Assembly: GCA_035479015.1 (NCBI GenBank)
Contig: DATIJC010000020.1
Location: 1 to 64,000 of the forward strand
From: DATIJC01 sp035479015
Lineage (GTDB): Bacteria > Patescibacteriota > Microgenomatia > UBA1400 > UBA12028
Direction: 5' to 3'
Length of the DNA: 64,000 nucleotides
The first letter of the stretch is position 1. Every line of letters starts with the position of its first letter. Both the position numbers and the translations under genes were made by a program. A model generated the notes under the pieces. It made no database searches and was not told the DNA's origin. It saw nothing but the letters and a program-made list of their open reading frames with translations. Shown here piece by piece: positions 29,202-36,505 of this stretch.

Positions 29202-29780
29202 CTACAAACTGACCTTAACATCATGTGTTTCTTCTTCCGAAACTTCCACGTGCGCCCCAGTAGAAGGAGTTGCAATCCCGGGTTTCTTAATAAAACCAAA
29301 AACGCTGCCAAAAATATTGCCTGGGAAGGTAACAAGTGACTGGTTGTATTGCTGAGTCAAGTCAATCACAGAGCGCCTGGCATACATCAACTTATCTGCA
29401 GTATCGCGCAGCTCATTCATCAGATCACTGACAACCCTGTCAGCTTTAATCTCTGGGTTACTTTCAACAATGACCTGCAATTTGCTGGCCAAGCCGTTCA
29501 TAGCGGATTCCACTTTATCCAAGGCCTTCCCACTCGTACCACCATCAGCAGCTTCCACCGCCTTACGGGCATCCGTCAAGCTCGCAAAAATTCCTTTTTC
29601 GTGCTTCATGTAACCTTTGACGCTGGCTTCAAGATTGGGAATGAGTGAAGCTTGGCGCTTCAGTTGGTTGCCGATCTCTTGGATTGCGGCATCGATGCGC
29701 GTCGACGTAGTCTGAAATGAGTTGTAAACACTGGCGATATAGAGCAGTGCGACGACAACAATAATGATTGGAATAAACAT
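29202..29780 (-). CDS. lemA: LemA family protein
   Basis: 192 aa with an N-terminal membrane anchor ('MFIPIIIVVVALLYIASVYN') and a long helical bundle outside or inside the membrane ('VYNSFQTTSTRIDAAIQEIG', 'NQLKRQASLIPNLEASVKGY' and 'YNQSLVTFPGNIFG', all family hallmarks). ATG at 29780 is preferred because a GGGGG ribosome binding site lies just before it. The frame extends to 29813, where the codons come from a repeat hairpin. Function of LemA is not established. Confidence 0.93.
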   Translation of the reverse strand: MFIPIIIVVVALLYIASVYNSFQTTSTRIDAAIQEIGNQLKRQASLIPNLEASVKGYMKHEKGIFASLTDARKAVEAADGGTSGKALDKVESAMNGLASKLQVIVESNPEIKADRVVSDLMNELRDTADKLMYARRSVIDLTQQYNQSLVTFPGNIFGSVFGFIKKPGIATPSTGAHVEVSEEETHDVKVSL

Positions 29781-29811
29781 AAAATACCCCCTGCATTTGA
29801 TTATACGCTTC

Positions 29812-29829
29812 ATCCCACGAAGGTGGGGA
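29812..29829. repeat. single GNAG hairpin
   Basis: ATCCCAC-GAAG-GTGGGGA, the same loop as the larger elements, with a slightly imperfect stem. It lies between the lemA promoter region and the divergent gene at 29852. Confidence 0.55.
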
Positions 29830-29851
29830 CCCTTAGGTGTATAGTCATCAA

Positions 29852-30115
29852 ATGTCGACCGAAACTGAATCTGTCATCGTGCATATTTCTTTAGAGCAAG
29901 CAGGGATTACTTTTGATAAATTATTTAAATCAAAACTGGGGAGAGAGTTTAACGGTAGTGAAGATGATATTATGGCCGTGGTTCCAATGATTTTGCTTGA
30001 GTTAAGTTCGCCATATTCAAGTAACCCATTTTACTTACGCATTATCGGTGATAAAGCTGAGGTGCAGATATTGCACGTCTTGCCTGCGGGAGGAGACTCG
30101 AATGAATGGGATTGA
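29852..30115 (+). CDS. hypothetical protein, 87 aa
   Basis: ATG at 29852 chosen; the -10-like TATAGT (29840-29845) ends 6 nt before it, so a GTG at 29837 overlaps the promoter and is unlikely. Acidic protein beginning 'MSTETESVIVHISLEQAGIT', no membrane segment, with alternating strands and helices. Family not recognised. Divergent from lemA. Confidence 0.5.
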   Translation: MSTETESVIVHISLEQAGITFDKLFKSKLGREFNGSEDDIMAVVPMILLELSSPYSSNPFYLRIIGDKAEVQILHVLPAGGDSNEWD

Positions 30116-30161
30116 CCGACTCATATTGAGACAGGGTATAAGTATATAAATAGAAAGAAAT

Positions 30162-30401
30162 ATGCCGACAGAGCTAATTGGAGAAAATAAAAGTGTTTCA
30201 TTGCGGGATTTGCACGCCATCAAAATACCAAGCAAGAAAGAGATCGAGTTTGACAATGCCTGGTACAAGAGAATTACGGCCAAACTTCAAGAATATTTTG
30301 CAGAGCAATTACAGGATGGAGGGCATGTCTCAAGTTGGGCTTTGAATCGAACCGAAGGGACACTAAGCGTCATCCTCGCCAGACCTAAGTCAAGAAAATA
30401 A
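30162..30401 (+). CDS. hypothetical protein, 79 aa
   Basis: Small basic protein starting 'MPTELIGENKSVSLRDLHAI', with a helix 'AWYKRITAKLQEYFAEQLQ' and C-terminal strand 'GTLSVILARPKSRK'. A GAAAG sequence shortly before the ATG may be a weak ribosome binding site. Not recognised. Spacing of 46 nt from the previous gene on the same strand. Confidence 0.45.
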   Translation: MPTELIGENKSVSLRDLHAIKIPSKKEIEFDNAWYKRITAKLQEYFAEQLQDGGHVSSWALNRTEGTLSVILARPKSRK

Positions 30402-30534
30402 GGCGGGCGCACCCAGTATCGAACTCTTCGAACACTTATTCCTGGGCTACCGGGAAATATAATCCCCCCTCTCACTGTAAGGGGCAGGGCGAAATTTTCG
30501 CAACACTCCGTGGTGATAAACCCGAAGGATAAAC
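30402..30534. other. convergent intergenic region with several stem-loops
   Basis: 133 bases between two convergent genes, containing GCGAAA-T-TTTCGC (a perfect short hairpin), CCCC-(11 nt)-GGGG, and CCCAG/CTGGG separated by 25 nt, plus the direct repeat GGTGATAAACC / GGATAAACC. GC content and structure suggest either overlapping terminators or a small structured RNA. It matches no RNA family I can name. Confidence 0.3.
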
Positions 30535-30948
30535 CTATTTTCGTTTGAATAAAGATTGGGCTCTATGGTATAGCCAGACCCAGGGATATTGTTCTGCCTT
30601 TAGACGATTTAATTCTGCAACCGCATCTTGAATTTCTTCGTTGCTTAAAGGTCTTAATGATTTATTTATTTCTTCATCTGTACTTCCGGCTTCCCTCATT
30701 TTTTGACGCACCTTGCTAGTCTCTTTTTTGTTAATTTCCAGTGCTTTTTGTAAATCTCGGTCGCCTTCCAAGTACGTCTGATACAGTTTGTTGATCTCTG
30801 CCGCTGAAACATCTTCTGTCAAGAGTTTAGCTGACAGCTCCTCTTTACCATGTTTCAAGAAATACTTGGACACGACAACTCGTTTGTCTTCAAGCGAAAT
30901 TGTAGAAATTGAAGGATCACCGCCTGGCTCATTTATTAACCCGCTCAT
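30535..30948 (-). CDS. hypothetical protein, 137 aa
   Basis: Highly charged, helical, soluble protein ('MSGLINEPGGDPSISTISLE', 'LQKALEINKKETSKVRQKM', 'LSNEEIQDAVAELNRLKAEQ'). There is no transmembrane segment. Family not recognised. It lies just downstream of the tRNA-Asp gene on the same strand and may be transcribed with it (43-nt gap). Confidence 0.5.
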   Translation of the reverse strand: MSGLINEPGGDPSISTISLEDKRVVVSKYFLKHGKEELSAKLLTEDVSAAEINKLYQTYLEGDRDLQKALEINKKETSKVRQKMREAGSTDEEINKSLRPLSNEEIQDAVAELNRLKAEQYPWVWLYHRAQSLFKRK

Positions 30949-30991
30949 TGCTACATTGTACAGAATAATAGAAAATTTTCACTATTTATTG

Positions 30992-31066
30992 CGCTCCGGA
31001 TCGGATTCGAACCGACGGTCTTCTCCGTGACAGGGAGACGTGTTAGGCCAGCTACACCACCGGAGC
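30992..31066 (-). tRNA. tRNA-Asp(GTC)
   Basis: Acceptor GCTCCGG/CCGGAGC, anticodon stem TCTCC/GGAGA with loop CTGTCAC (anticodon GTC), T-arm GTCGG-TTCGAAT-CCGAT, discriminator G as expected for Asp, then C. No encoded CCA. Confidence 0.96.
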
Positions 31067-31110
31067 TCAAGATATATATTCTATCATGTGAAAATAGTAT
31101 TTTCGGGCAT

Positions 31111-31147
31111 TAAAAACCCGCTCCTTGCGGAAGCGGGCTTTCAAAAA
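31111..31147 (-). terminator. rho-independent terminator of the 141-aa gene
   Basis: Minus strand AAAGCCCGCTTCC-GCAA-GGAGCGGGTTTTT: a GC-rich stem (AGCCCGCTTCC/GGAGCGGGTTT, with minor mismatches) followed by T-run, 9 nt after the stop codon at 31156. Confidence 0.8.
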
Positions 31148-31155
31148 ACAAATGA

Positions 31156-31581
31156 TCAGCCCCACGGTCCACTCTGCGGATTGCCGAGTGTGTGATTGAC
31201 CATTTCCTGGCCCGTAATCAGAACCCCCTCGCCGGGACGTGTTTTCCATGGTCCCGAAAGGATCGGTCCGAATACGGAGACGCCGAACTTCCATCCGCTG
31301 CCGATTTTCTTCGGCACTTCCATCAAGACTGCACTGACACCAAACCTGTTGGCATGGGTCTTTGCAAGCGCCAAAGGCTTCAGGTATCCGCCTTTCCACA
31401 TCTCAGCCCCGATAGTTTCACCGGGTTGAGAGTTGAAAACCAAAACCAATACCCTACTTCGCCACAGCGTCAGATTGACGAAGAGTACCTTGCGGTACTC
31501 TTTTGGTGCCGGGATCAGCACCAAATTGGCGTAATGAACCTCTGGCTCAGTGTCTTTCACGTTCTTCTGTTGGCTACTCAT
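31156..31581 (-). CDS. hypothetical protein, 141 aa
   Basis: AAGGAGG ribosome binding site lies 5 nt before the ATG. The gene has its own consensus-like promoter (31646-31674) and a strong terminator, so it is a free-standing, probably well-expressed unit. Sequence features: 'YANLVLIPAPKEYRKVLFVN', 'LWRSRVLVLVFNSQPG', Pro/Gly/Trp-rich C-terminal half ('GPILSGPWKTRPGEG'). No signal peptide or membrane helix. Its codons are richer in GC than those of the neighbouring small genes. Function unknown. Confidence 0.65.
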   Translation of the reverse strand: MSSQQKNVKDTEPEVHYANLVLIPAPKEYRKVLFVNLTLWRSRVLVLVFNSQPGETIGAEMWKGGYLKPLALAKTHANRFGVSAVLMEVPKKIGSGWKFGVSVFGPILSGPWKTRPGEGVLITGQEMVNHTLGNPQSGPWG

Positions 31582-31645
31582 CGTAGCCTCCTTTTTCTAG
31601 AGGACCCGCCGCGTGGAGCGGTGAGCCCTACGTAGCGAGGCGATT

Positions 31646-31674
31646 ATTATAAGCCTATAACTATATAAAGTCAA
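31646..31674 (-). promoter_or_regulatory. strong sigma70-type promoter
   Basis: Minus strand TTGACT (31674-31669), exactly 17-bp spacer, TATAAT (31651-31646). Closest match to consensus in the window. The 5' leader of about 60 nt before the 141-aa gene contains a GC-rich segment that can form hairpins. Confidence 0.75.
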
Positions 31675-31685
31675 AACACCACATT

Positions 31686-31694
31686 TGGTATACT
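31686..31694 (+). promoter_or_regulatory. extended -10, divergent
   Basis: TGGTATACT (TGnTATACT) ends 10 nt before the ATG at 31705 and lies back to back with the strong minus-strand promoter. No Shine-Dalgarno sequence is seen. Confidence 0.45.
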
Positions 31695-31704
31695 ATCGCC
31701 GAAT

Positions 31705-32004
31705 ATGACAAATAATAGAAAAGAGACCTCCAGAGTTGTAGCTAAAATTCTGCCAATTAATCCACTCGATCAGGATGCCGCCAAAGATCTGCATATGAAA
31801 CCAGATCCAAAGGGTCTGCGTCTGAGATGGTCACAACCGCTGCATAAACCACTTTTCGTTGAGCGATTTGACCCTGATGTTGAGGATGACTCACTAAGGG
31901 TAAAAGTCGGTGTCAGTGAGAAAGTTCAAGACTATATTGCCACCTTTGGTAAAGAATCAAACACAGCACACGCAATGCTGGTTCGCTTACGCAGACGCAC
32001 ATAA
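31705..32004 (+). CDS. hypothetical protein, 99 aa
   Basis: Basic, soluble protein: 'VAKILPINPLDQDAAKDLHM', 'LRWSQPLHKPLFVERFDPDV', ending 'HAMLVRLRRRT'. Not recognised. Expressed from its own promoter, divergent from the 141-aa gene, and followed by 108 bp before the LysM gene. Confidence 0.5.
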   Translation: MTNNRKETSRVVAKILPINPLDQDAAKDLHMKPDPKGLRLRWSQPLHKPLFVERFDPDVEDDSLRVKVGVSEKVQDYIATFGKESNTAHAMLVRLRRRT

Positions 32005-32039
32005 TTCAGATAACATTCGTCTTTCATTCAAACTCCCCC

Positions 32040-32068
32040 TTGACTCTTTCTGTATTTATTCGTAGTGT
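32040..32068 (+). promoter_or_regulatory. promoter of the LysM gene
   Basis: TTGACT (32040-32045), 17-bp spacer, TAGTGT (32063-32068). The leader of about 38 nt contains an AGAGGA ribosome binding site just before the ATG at 32113. Confidence 0.55.
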
Positions 32069-32112
32069 GTGTATCAACATTCGGGTCCTAGAGTATATAG
32101 AAAGAGGATACT

Positions 32113-32706
32113 ATGCCAAAAAAACAGCCTAGCTTCACTGAAAAACTGCAGCAATATGAAACGGAGATCAGTAGTCTTCTTGGAATGCTTGTCGTCCTCG
32201 TCCTCGCGGGCGCCATTTTCTTTTTCATCAAGCGTTCAGTCCCTACCCCTCAGGTATCACCCAATGATCAAGCCAGTCAAATTGAAGATCTTATGAAGCA
32301 ACAGCAAGCCGAATCCTCAAACACGTACACCGTCAAACGTGGACAAGGCCTTTCACAAGTAGCCAAAGAGGTGTACCACGATGGTAAGAAGTGGACGCTG
32401 ATTGCCGAGGCGAACAATTTGAAAGCTCCGTATGTCTTGGAAGCTGGACAGAAGTTAAATGTGCCAGACGCGCCAGGAGCAACTGCTGCACCTACTTCTG
32501 AACCCGAGAAAGGAGAGGAAACAGAGCCCGTTGGAAAATCTGATACCACCACATATACCGTGCAAAAGAATGATAACCTGTGGGAAATCGCTGTCGCGCA
32601 ATATAAAGATGGGTACAAGTGGACAAAGATCTATGCAGCCAACAAGAACTTGATCGGCAAGAACCCTGGGATTATCAACGCAGGACAGGTACTAACGCTC
32701 CCATAA
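32113..32706 (+). CDS. membrane-anchored protein with two LysM domains
   Basis: 197 aa. A short cytoplasmic N terminus and one transmembrane helix (about residues 18-40, 'LGMLVVLVLAGAIFFFI') place the rest outside. LysM 1 is at about residues 72-117 ('YTVKRGQGLSQVAKEVYHDG'), then a Pro/Thr/Glu-rich linker, then LysM 2 at about 147-197 ('YTVQKNDNLWEIAVAQYKDG'). LysM domains bind peptidoglycan-type glycans. There is no enzymatic domain, so it is probably an adaptor between membrane and wall. Followed by a terminator. Confidence 0.9.
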   Translation: MPKKQPSFTEKLQQYETEISSLLGMLVVLVLAGAIFFFIKRSVPTPQVSPNDQASQIEDLMKQQQAESSNTYTVKRGQGLSQVAKEVYHDGKKWTLIAEANNLKAPYVLEAGQKLNVPDAPGATAAPTSEPEKGEETEPVGKSDTTTYTVQKNDNLWEIAVAQYKDGYKWTKIYAANKNLIGKNPGIINAGQVLTLP

Positions 32707-32727
32707 TTATTAATTTTGAAATAATCC

Positions 32728-32757
32728 AAGGGCATCTATATCAAAAGGTGCCCTTTT
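32728..32757 (+). terminator. terminator after the LysM gene
   Basis: AAGGGCA-(14-nt loop)-TGCCCTT followed by TT. It ends where the extended -10 of the next gene begins. Confidence 0.6.
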
Positions 32758-32765
32758 GGTATAGT
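32757..32765 (+). promoter_or_regulatory. extended -10 of the 88-aa gene
   Basis: TGGTATAGT (TGnTATAGT) ends 9 nt before the ATG at 32775; no Shine-Dalgarno. Confidence 0.45.
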
Positions 32766-32774
32766 AATTAAATT

Positions 32775-33041
32775 ATGGCAAATGAAACATTAAATATCAT
32801 TGATGCTGCAAAACAAGCGAGAGATGATAAGAAATTAACACCTGAGGGCTTCCTGACAATCTTACAAGCTGTTCAACAAAGAAGTGAAGATGTACTCTCT
32901 CAAACCGAATCTAGTTACCCGGATACCGCAAACTCATACGAAGCTCTAGCGCTACTCGAAATAATAATTGATCTAGAAACGTATGCTGGAGTACCAAATA
33001 ACTTCTACATGCATAAGGTAGCATTGCCTCATGATTTATAA
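32775..33041 (+). CDS. hypothetical protein, 88 aa
   Basis: Small acidic helical protein ('LNIIDAAKQARDDKKLTPEG', 'ALALLEIIIDLETYAG'). No motif recognised. Own probable leaderless promoter; followed by tRNA-Gly 23 nt downstream. Confidence 0.5.
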   Translation: MANETLNIIDAAKQARDDKKLTPEGFLTILQAVQQRSEDVLSQTESSYPDTANSYEALALLEIIIDLETYAGVPNNFYMHKVALPHDL

Positions 33042-33064
33042 GTTCTGGTAGAATATCCACAATA

Positions 33065-33135
33065 GCGGGATTAGTTTACCGGTAAAATATCTCCTTCCCA
33101 AGGAGAAGTAAGGGGTTCAATTCCCCTATCCCGCT
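33065..33135 (+). tRNA. tRNA-Gly(CCC)
   Basis: Acceptor GCGGGAT/ATCCCGC, anticodon stem TCTCC/GGAGA with loop TTCCCAA (anticodon CCC), T-arm AGGGG-TTCAATT-CCCCT, discriminator T followed by C. No encoded CCA. Confidence 0.95.
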
Positions 33136-33170
33136 CTTGCCTTTCTTCTTCGGGTATAATGCATCCCAAT

Positions 33171-34112
33171 ATGGGACAAGAGCGGATAATGCTTCGAAAA
33201 GCTTCTCGGTTATTAGGTCTTCGCGCAGATCGAGTTCTTGCAGCCGCCCAAGAAATTTCAGAGGAAGATCCCACAGTCACTATCGAAATGATTGGAAACG
33301 GAACATATCTGCCGCACGCCCTGCTCGAACGAATTCGCAAACACTTGGGGTTACTAAATGAAGAGGAAGAGCGGGAACTACGCGATACTGGGTACATGAC
33401 AGTACAAGAAACAGCAGATTTTCTGGGAATACATCATGCGGTCGTTTGTGATTTTCTCAAGGTTGTGTGTCCAAATTGGAGGACCTCGCACCCGTATATT
33501 AGAAGTGGAAAAGCATGGATGAGCTTGCTTTCTACAGACACAGTCCAAAAAGTGACTAGATACCGCAAGCTTTCAGAAGAACGACAAGTACTTGGAAACT
33601 GGAGATGGCAAAAACGTCACCGAACCAATCACGTCAATGTGCGCGACATTGACCTAAACCCAGATTCTGATCCTACATTAAAAAAAGCCTTTGAAGGCAG
33701 TGTAAGCGACCTACGATACCATTTTAGATCTGGCACTTTACAGAGAATATCCGACTCGCTCCAAGTATACAAAGACAAGCAGAGAATCGCCCAGACCATA
33801 CTTCAAAACTCAGATATTATCCCCTTGGAAGAAGCCGACATAGAAATGCTGTCTAACATTGTTGAATCGACCGCACTTTCCCGAGATCTCATTATCATCA
33901 GTCTTTTACCTGTTCTTGTCGATCGCGTAGAACGACGAAACATTGATGATACTAAGAGAAATATATTGATTGCGCAAGGCTACAAGTATCTTCATGAAGA
34001 AATTTCAAATTTCACGGATTATGATATTCTCCAAGAAAATTTGGAACGATTTCTCCTGCTCTATATGTTCGACGTCACCAAAAATGTCTTTCAAAAATTG
34101 AATAACCTATGA
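33171..34112 (+). CDS. HTH-containing hypothetical protein, 313 aa
   Basis: The ATG at 33171 is preferred because an in-frame ATG at 33159 overlaps a TATAAT box (33155-33160). The N-terminal region is Arg-rich and helical. Residues about 85-105 'YMTVQETADFLGIHHAVVCDF' look like an excisionase/MerR-type helix-turn-helix. A basic segment ('WRWQKRHRTNHVNVR') follows, then a long helical C-terminal half. It might be a DNA-binding regulator, but no known full-length family is apparent. The end overlaps the membrane-protein gene by 4 nt (ATGA). Confidence 0.6.
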   Translation: MGQERIMLRKASRLLGLRADRVLAAAQEISEEDPTVTIEMIGNGTYLPHALLERIRKHLGLLNEEEERELRDTGYMTVQETADFLGIHHAVVCDFLKVVCPNWRTSHPYIRSGKAWMSLLSTDTVQKVTRYRKLSEERQVLGNWRWQKRHRTNHVNVRDIDLNPDSDPTLKKAFEGSVSDLRYHFRSGTLQRISDSLQVYKDKQRIAQTILQNSDIIPLEEADIEMLSNIVESTALSRDLIIISLLPVLVDRVERRNIDDTKRNILIAQGYKYLHEEISNFTDYDILQENLERFLLLYMFDVTKNVFQKLNNL

Positions 34113-34561
34113 CGGATCTCCAATCTACCCTCATTTTTGTCTATGGTCTCGCAAATTTCATACTTTTTATACGTGGATTTCACGAAACCAAAAATAAGAA
34201 AAATGCGTATGGCTTGACACCTTGGTTACTGCCGGTGGGAATGTTCGCCTGGGCAGATTCAATATCAATTGGTATATTCTGGACACTGACTTCATTCATC
34301 GCACTATTTCGTGATGATTGGATATTATTTCTACTTATAGTTTCCCTATTTTGGGCTGTGCGCGCTTTTGGAGAGATGACTTATTGGTTTCACCAGCAGT
34401 TTTCATCAAAGAACCTCAATCCCATCGAGAAAATTCCTTGGCATAGCATTTTTCATGACGATTCGGTGTGGTTTTTTGTACAAACTATTTGGCAATGCAT
34501 TTTGGTGACGACGCTCATTACTTCTGTGTACCTAGCACATCTTTGGTTACGCGGTAAATGA
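34109..34561 (+). CDS. hypothetical integral membrane protein, 150 aa
   Basis: About four transmembrane segments ('LIFVYGLANFILFIRGF', 'WLLPVGMFAWADSISIGIFW', 'DWILFLLIVSLFWAVRAFG', 'IWQCILVTTLITSVYLAHLW'). Not recognised. It starts inside the stop of the HTH gene (ATGA), so the pair is translationally coupled, which hints that the HTH protein and this membrane protein act together. The 3' end overlaps the convergent sugar dehydrogenase gene by 44 nt. Confidence 0.6.
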   Translation: MTDLQSTLIFVYGLANFILFIRGFHETKNKKNAYGLTPWLLPVGMFAWADSISIGIFWTLTSFIALFRDDWILFLLIVSLFWAVRAFGEMTYWFHQQFSSKNLNPIEKIPWHSIFHDDSVWFFVQTIWQCILVTTLITSVYLAHLWLRGK

Positions 34562-35639
34562 CACCTGCCTTATCATCACTGATAAACAGATTATCATGGC
34601 TATCGTACTCAACATCTACAGGTCGGCCGATCACAGCGTTACCTGAGATAAATCCAGTAATGAAATCTTGTGATCCTGTGATTGAATTACCCTTCACGGT
34701 CAGTTTCACGATCTTATAGCCATCAGGTACTGACCTATTCCAAGATCCGTGGTATGCGACTAGCAAATTGCCATCGGGATCAAATGTCAACCCAAGCGGG
34801 GCTGAATGTGCAGGAATTTTATAGACCGGTGGAATTGTATTTGCACACACACTCGAATCATGTGATGCTCCCTTTGTATCAAATACTTTGTCTCCATAAC
34901 AATTGGGCCAGCCGTAATTACCTCCTTCACTGAATATATTAATTTCGTCCGGCGGAATATCATCTCCTAAGAAATCTCTACCCATCTCTGTTCCCCAAAT
35001 TGCACCAGTTTTAGGGTTCTTAGTGATAAACACGCTATTTCGAAGACCTTTGGAAAAGATTTTTACACTCTTCCCATCCGTGCTCGTCTGCATAATTGCC
35101 GCCAATCGATCATCTTTTTCATTACACACATCGCAAGTAGAGCCTACTGAAACATAAAAATTTCCCTGGTCGTCAAAAACTAGTGAACGCGTGAAATGCC
35201 TGCCGCCAGTAGGCAGAGACAGTACTTTGTTATCATAGATTGCGGTCAGATTTTGCTCGTCAAGCACATACCGGTTCACAGATGTCTCTTGCGCAACATA
35301 TAAAAATCCGTCACGGATAGCTAGGCCATGGGGTCGCTTCAAGTTGGATAATAGTGTGTGCACTGAAAAATCAGAAAGATTTATCGCATCCACTTTGCCA
35401 CCATTCATCTCTGATACATAGAGAATGCCGCCATGCACTAGTAGATCGCGGGGAGTATTTAAATTTTCGACCACGGTTCGAACTGCGTATCCGGTAGGGA
35501 CTTTCAGAGTGGACACTTCCCTACCAAATAGTTTTGTGGGCACAGGAATTACAGGAGAAACAGCTACGTGCTGGTTTCTAGCCACCACGCCTACACCCAG
35601 CAAGAAAAGAAGAATGACTAGAAGTGCTATCTTTTTCAC
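34518..35639 (-). CDS. PQQ-dependent sugar dehydrogenase-like protein
   Basis: 373 aa with an N-terminal membrane anchor or signal ('IALLVILLFLLGVGVVA'). Six-bladed beta-propeller typical of soluble aldose/sorbosone dehydrogenases: 'GLAIRDGFLYVAQETSV', 'HFTRSLVFDDQGNFYVSVGS', 'AHSAPLGLTFDPDGNLLVAYHGSWNRS', and 'GRPVDVEYDSHDNLFISDD'. The last pattern includes conserved propeller contacts. It acts outside the membrane on sugars, with PQQ as likely cofactor; no PQQ synthesis genes are seen here. Convergent overlap of 44 nt with the upstream gene. Confidence 0.85.
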   Translation of the reverse strand: MKKIALLVILLFLLGVGVVARNQHVAVSPVIPVPTKLFGREVSTLKVPTGYAVRTVVENLNTPRDLLVHGGILYVSEMNGGKVDAINLSDFSVHTLLSNLKRPHGLAIRDGFLYVAQETSVNRYVLDEQNLTAIYDNKVLSLPTGGRHFTRSLVFDDQGNFYVSVGSTCDVCNEKDDRLAAIMQTSTDGKSVKIFSKGLRNSVFITKNPKTGAIWGTEMGRDFLGDDIPPDEINIFSEGGNYGWPNCYGDKVFDTKGASHDSSVCANTIPPVYKIPAHSAPLGLTFDPDGNLLVAYHGSWNRSVPDGYKIVKLTVKGNSITGSQDFITGFISGNAVIGRPVDVEYDSHDNLFISDDKAGVIYRVTKDVLGTQK

Positions 35640-35691
35640 AATTCCATAATAGCTAATTTAGCAAAAGATTGCTAGAATTCCCTCTAGAAAA

Positions 35692-35762
35692 GCCCTTTTA
35701 GTTCAGTGGCAGAACAGCGGTATCGTAAACCGCGGACGTCAGTTCGATTCTGACAAAGGGCT
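35692..35762 (+). tRNA. tRNA-Thr(CGT)
   Basis: Acceptor GCCCTTT/AAAGGGC, anticodon stem GCGGT/ACCGC with loop ATCGTAA (anticodon CGT), T-arm GTCAG-TTCGATT-CTGAC, discriminator T followed by C. No encoded CCA. Confidence 0.95.
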
Positions 35763-35779
35763 CACTCTGGCAAGCTGGG

Positions 35780-35788
35780 TGCTACAAT
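35780..35788 (+). promoter_or_regulatory. extended -10, probable leaderless promoter
   Basis: TGCTACAAT (TGnTACAAT) ends 6 nt before the ATG at 35795; no Shine-Dalgarno. The same 9-mer TGCTACAAT forms the -10 of the gene at 8493. Confidence 0.55.
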
Positions 35789-35794
35789 GATCTT

Positions 35795-36505
35795 ATGTCC
35801 TATTCCCGTCTTGAAACCCACGAACGAACCACGCTTATCCGCCAGATAGTATTTTTCTTAGGTGCCGGTGCCGGCTTGATCCTTGTGTTCATGCTGGTAG
35901 TCATGCCCTTATCCATCCAGATCCTTGCACGGATGCACGTGTCATCCAAAATTACAGTGGATAATCAAAGCTCTGTACCACCGAGTAAACCTTTTTTGGA
36001 ACAACCGTTTAATGCCACAAATAGTGCACAGATTAGTTTGCGAGGAGTAGCTCAGTCGGGCAGCAAGATCCTATTGTTCCAAAACAATTCGCAGATTCAA
36101 GAGTCCACTGCATCTGATGACGGTTCATTTACATTTGACAACATAACGCTTGCGACAGATTCCAATGTATTCAATGCATATGCAGAAAATGAAAAAGGCC
36201 TGCGCAGCACACCTTCAGAGAGTATAACTATTGCCTACATCACTAAGGCTCCCTCTCTTGCTATTGATTCGCCTGCAGACGGTACAGTAATCACAGCTAG
36301 CAAACAAAATCCGATAACTATTAAAGGCAAGACAGATCCTGGCAGTAAGATACTCATTCAAGATCAAGTCACCTTTGTATCTTCAGATGGATCATTTTCG
36401 GGCCAAGTGCAATTAGTTCAGGGAGTAAATGCCATCGTTGTGAAAGCAATCAACGCCGCGACTTTGGAGACCGACCAGACACTAAACTTGCGCTATATCC
36501 CATAG
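35795..36505 (+). CDS. membrane-anchored protein with Ig-like bacterial domains
   Basis: 236 aa. One N-terminal transmembrane helix (about residues 18-45, 'IVFFLGAGAGLILVFMLVVM'); the rest is extracellular. Two tandem Ig/glucodextranase-B-like beta domains, about 65-150 ('PFNATNSAQISLRGVAQSGS', 'DGSFTFDNITL') and 152-236 ('IDSPADGTVITASKQNPITI', 'DGSFSGQVQLVQGVNAIVVK'). No catalytic residues; probably a surface adhesive or structural part. The 3' end overlaps the convergent O-antigen ligase-like gene by 56 nt. Confidence 0.75.
   Translation: MSYSRLETHERTTLIRQIVFFLGAGAGLILVFMLVVMPLSIQILARMHVSSKITVDNQSSVPPSKPFLEQPFNATNSAQISLRGVAQSGSKILLFQNNSQIQESTASDDGSFTFDNITLATDSNVFNAYAENEKGLRSTPSESITIAYITKAPSLAIDSPADGTVITASKQNPITIKGKTDPGSKILIQDQVTFVSSDGSFSGQVQLVQGVNAIVVKAINAATLETDQTLNLRYIP

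Noticed and set aside
30402..30500. Minus-strand tRNA-like sequence (GTTCGATAC near GCCCGCC)
   Set aside because: The T-stem does not pair (AAGAG against CTGGG) and no anticodon arm or matching acceptor strand could be drawn.
31192..31635. Long plus-strand frame (147 codons) opposite the 141-aa gene
   Set aside because: The minus-strand gene has promoter, Shine-Dalgarno and terminator; the plus frame has none of these and reads through the terminator region of the other strand's leader.
35205..35225. CTGCC..GGCAG inverted repeat inside the sugar dehydrogenase gene, like the intragenic repeats
   Set aside because: The encoded 'LPTGGRHFTRS' agrees with the natural family motif before the HxxR residues, so no insertion need be assumed.
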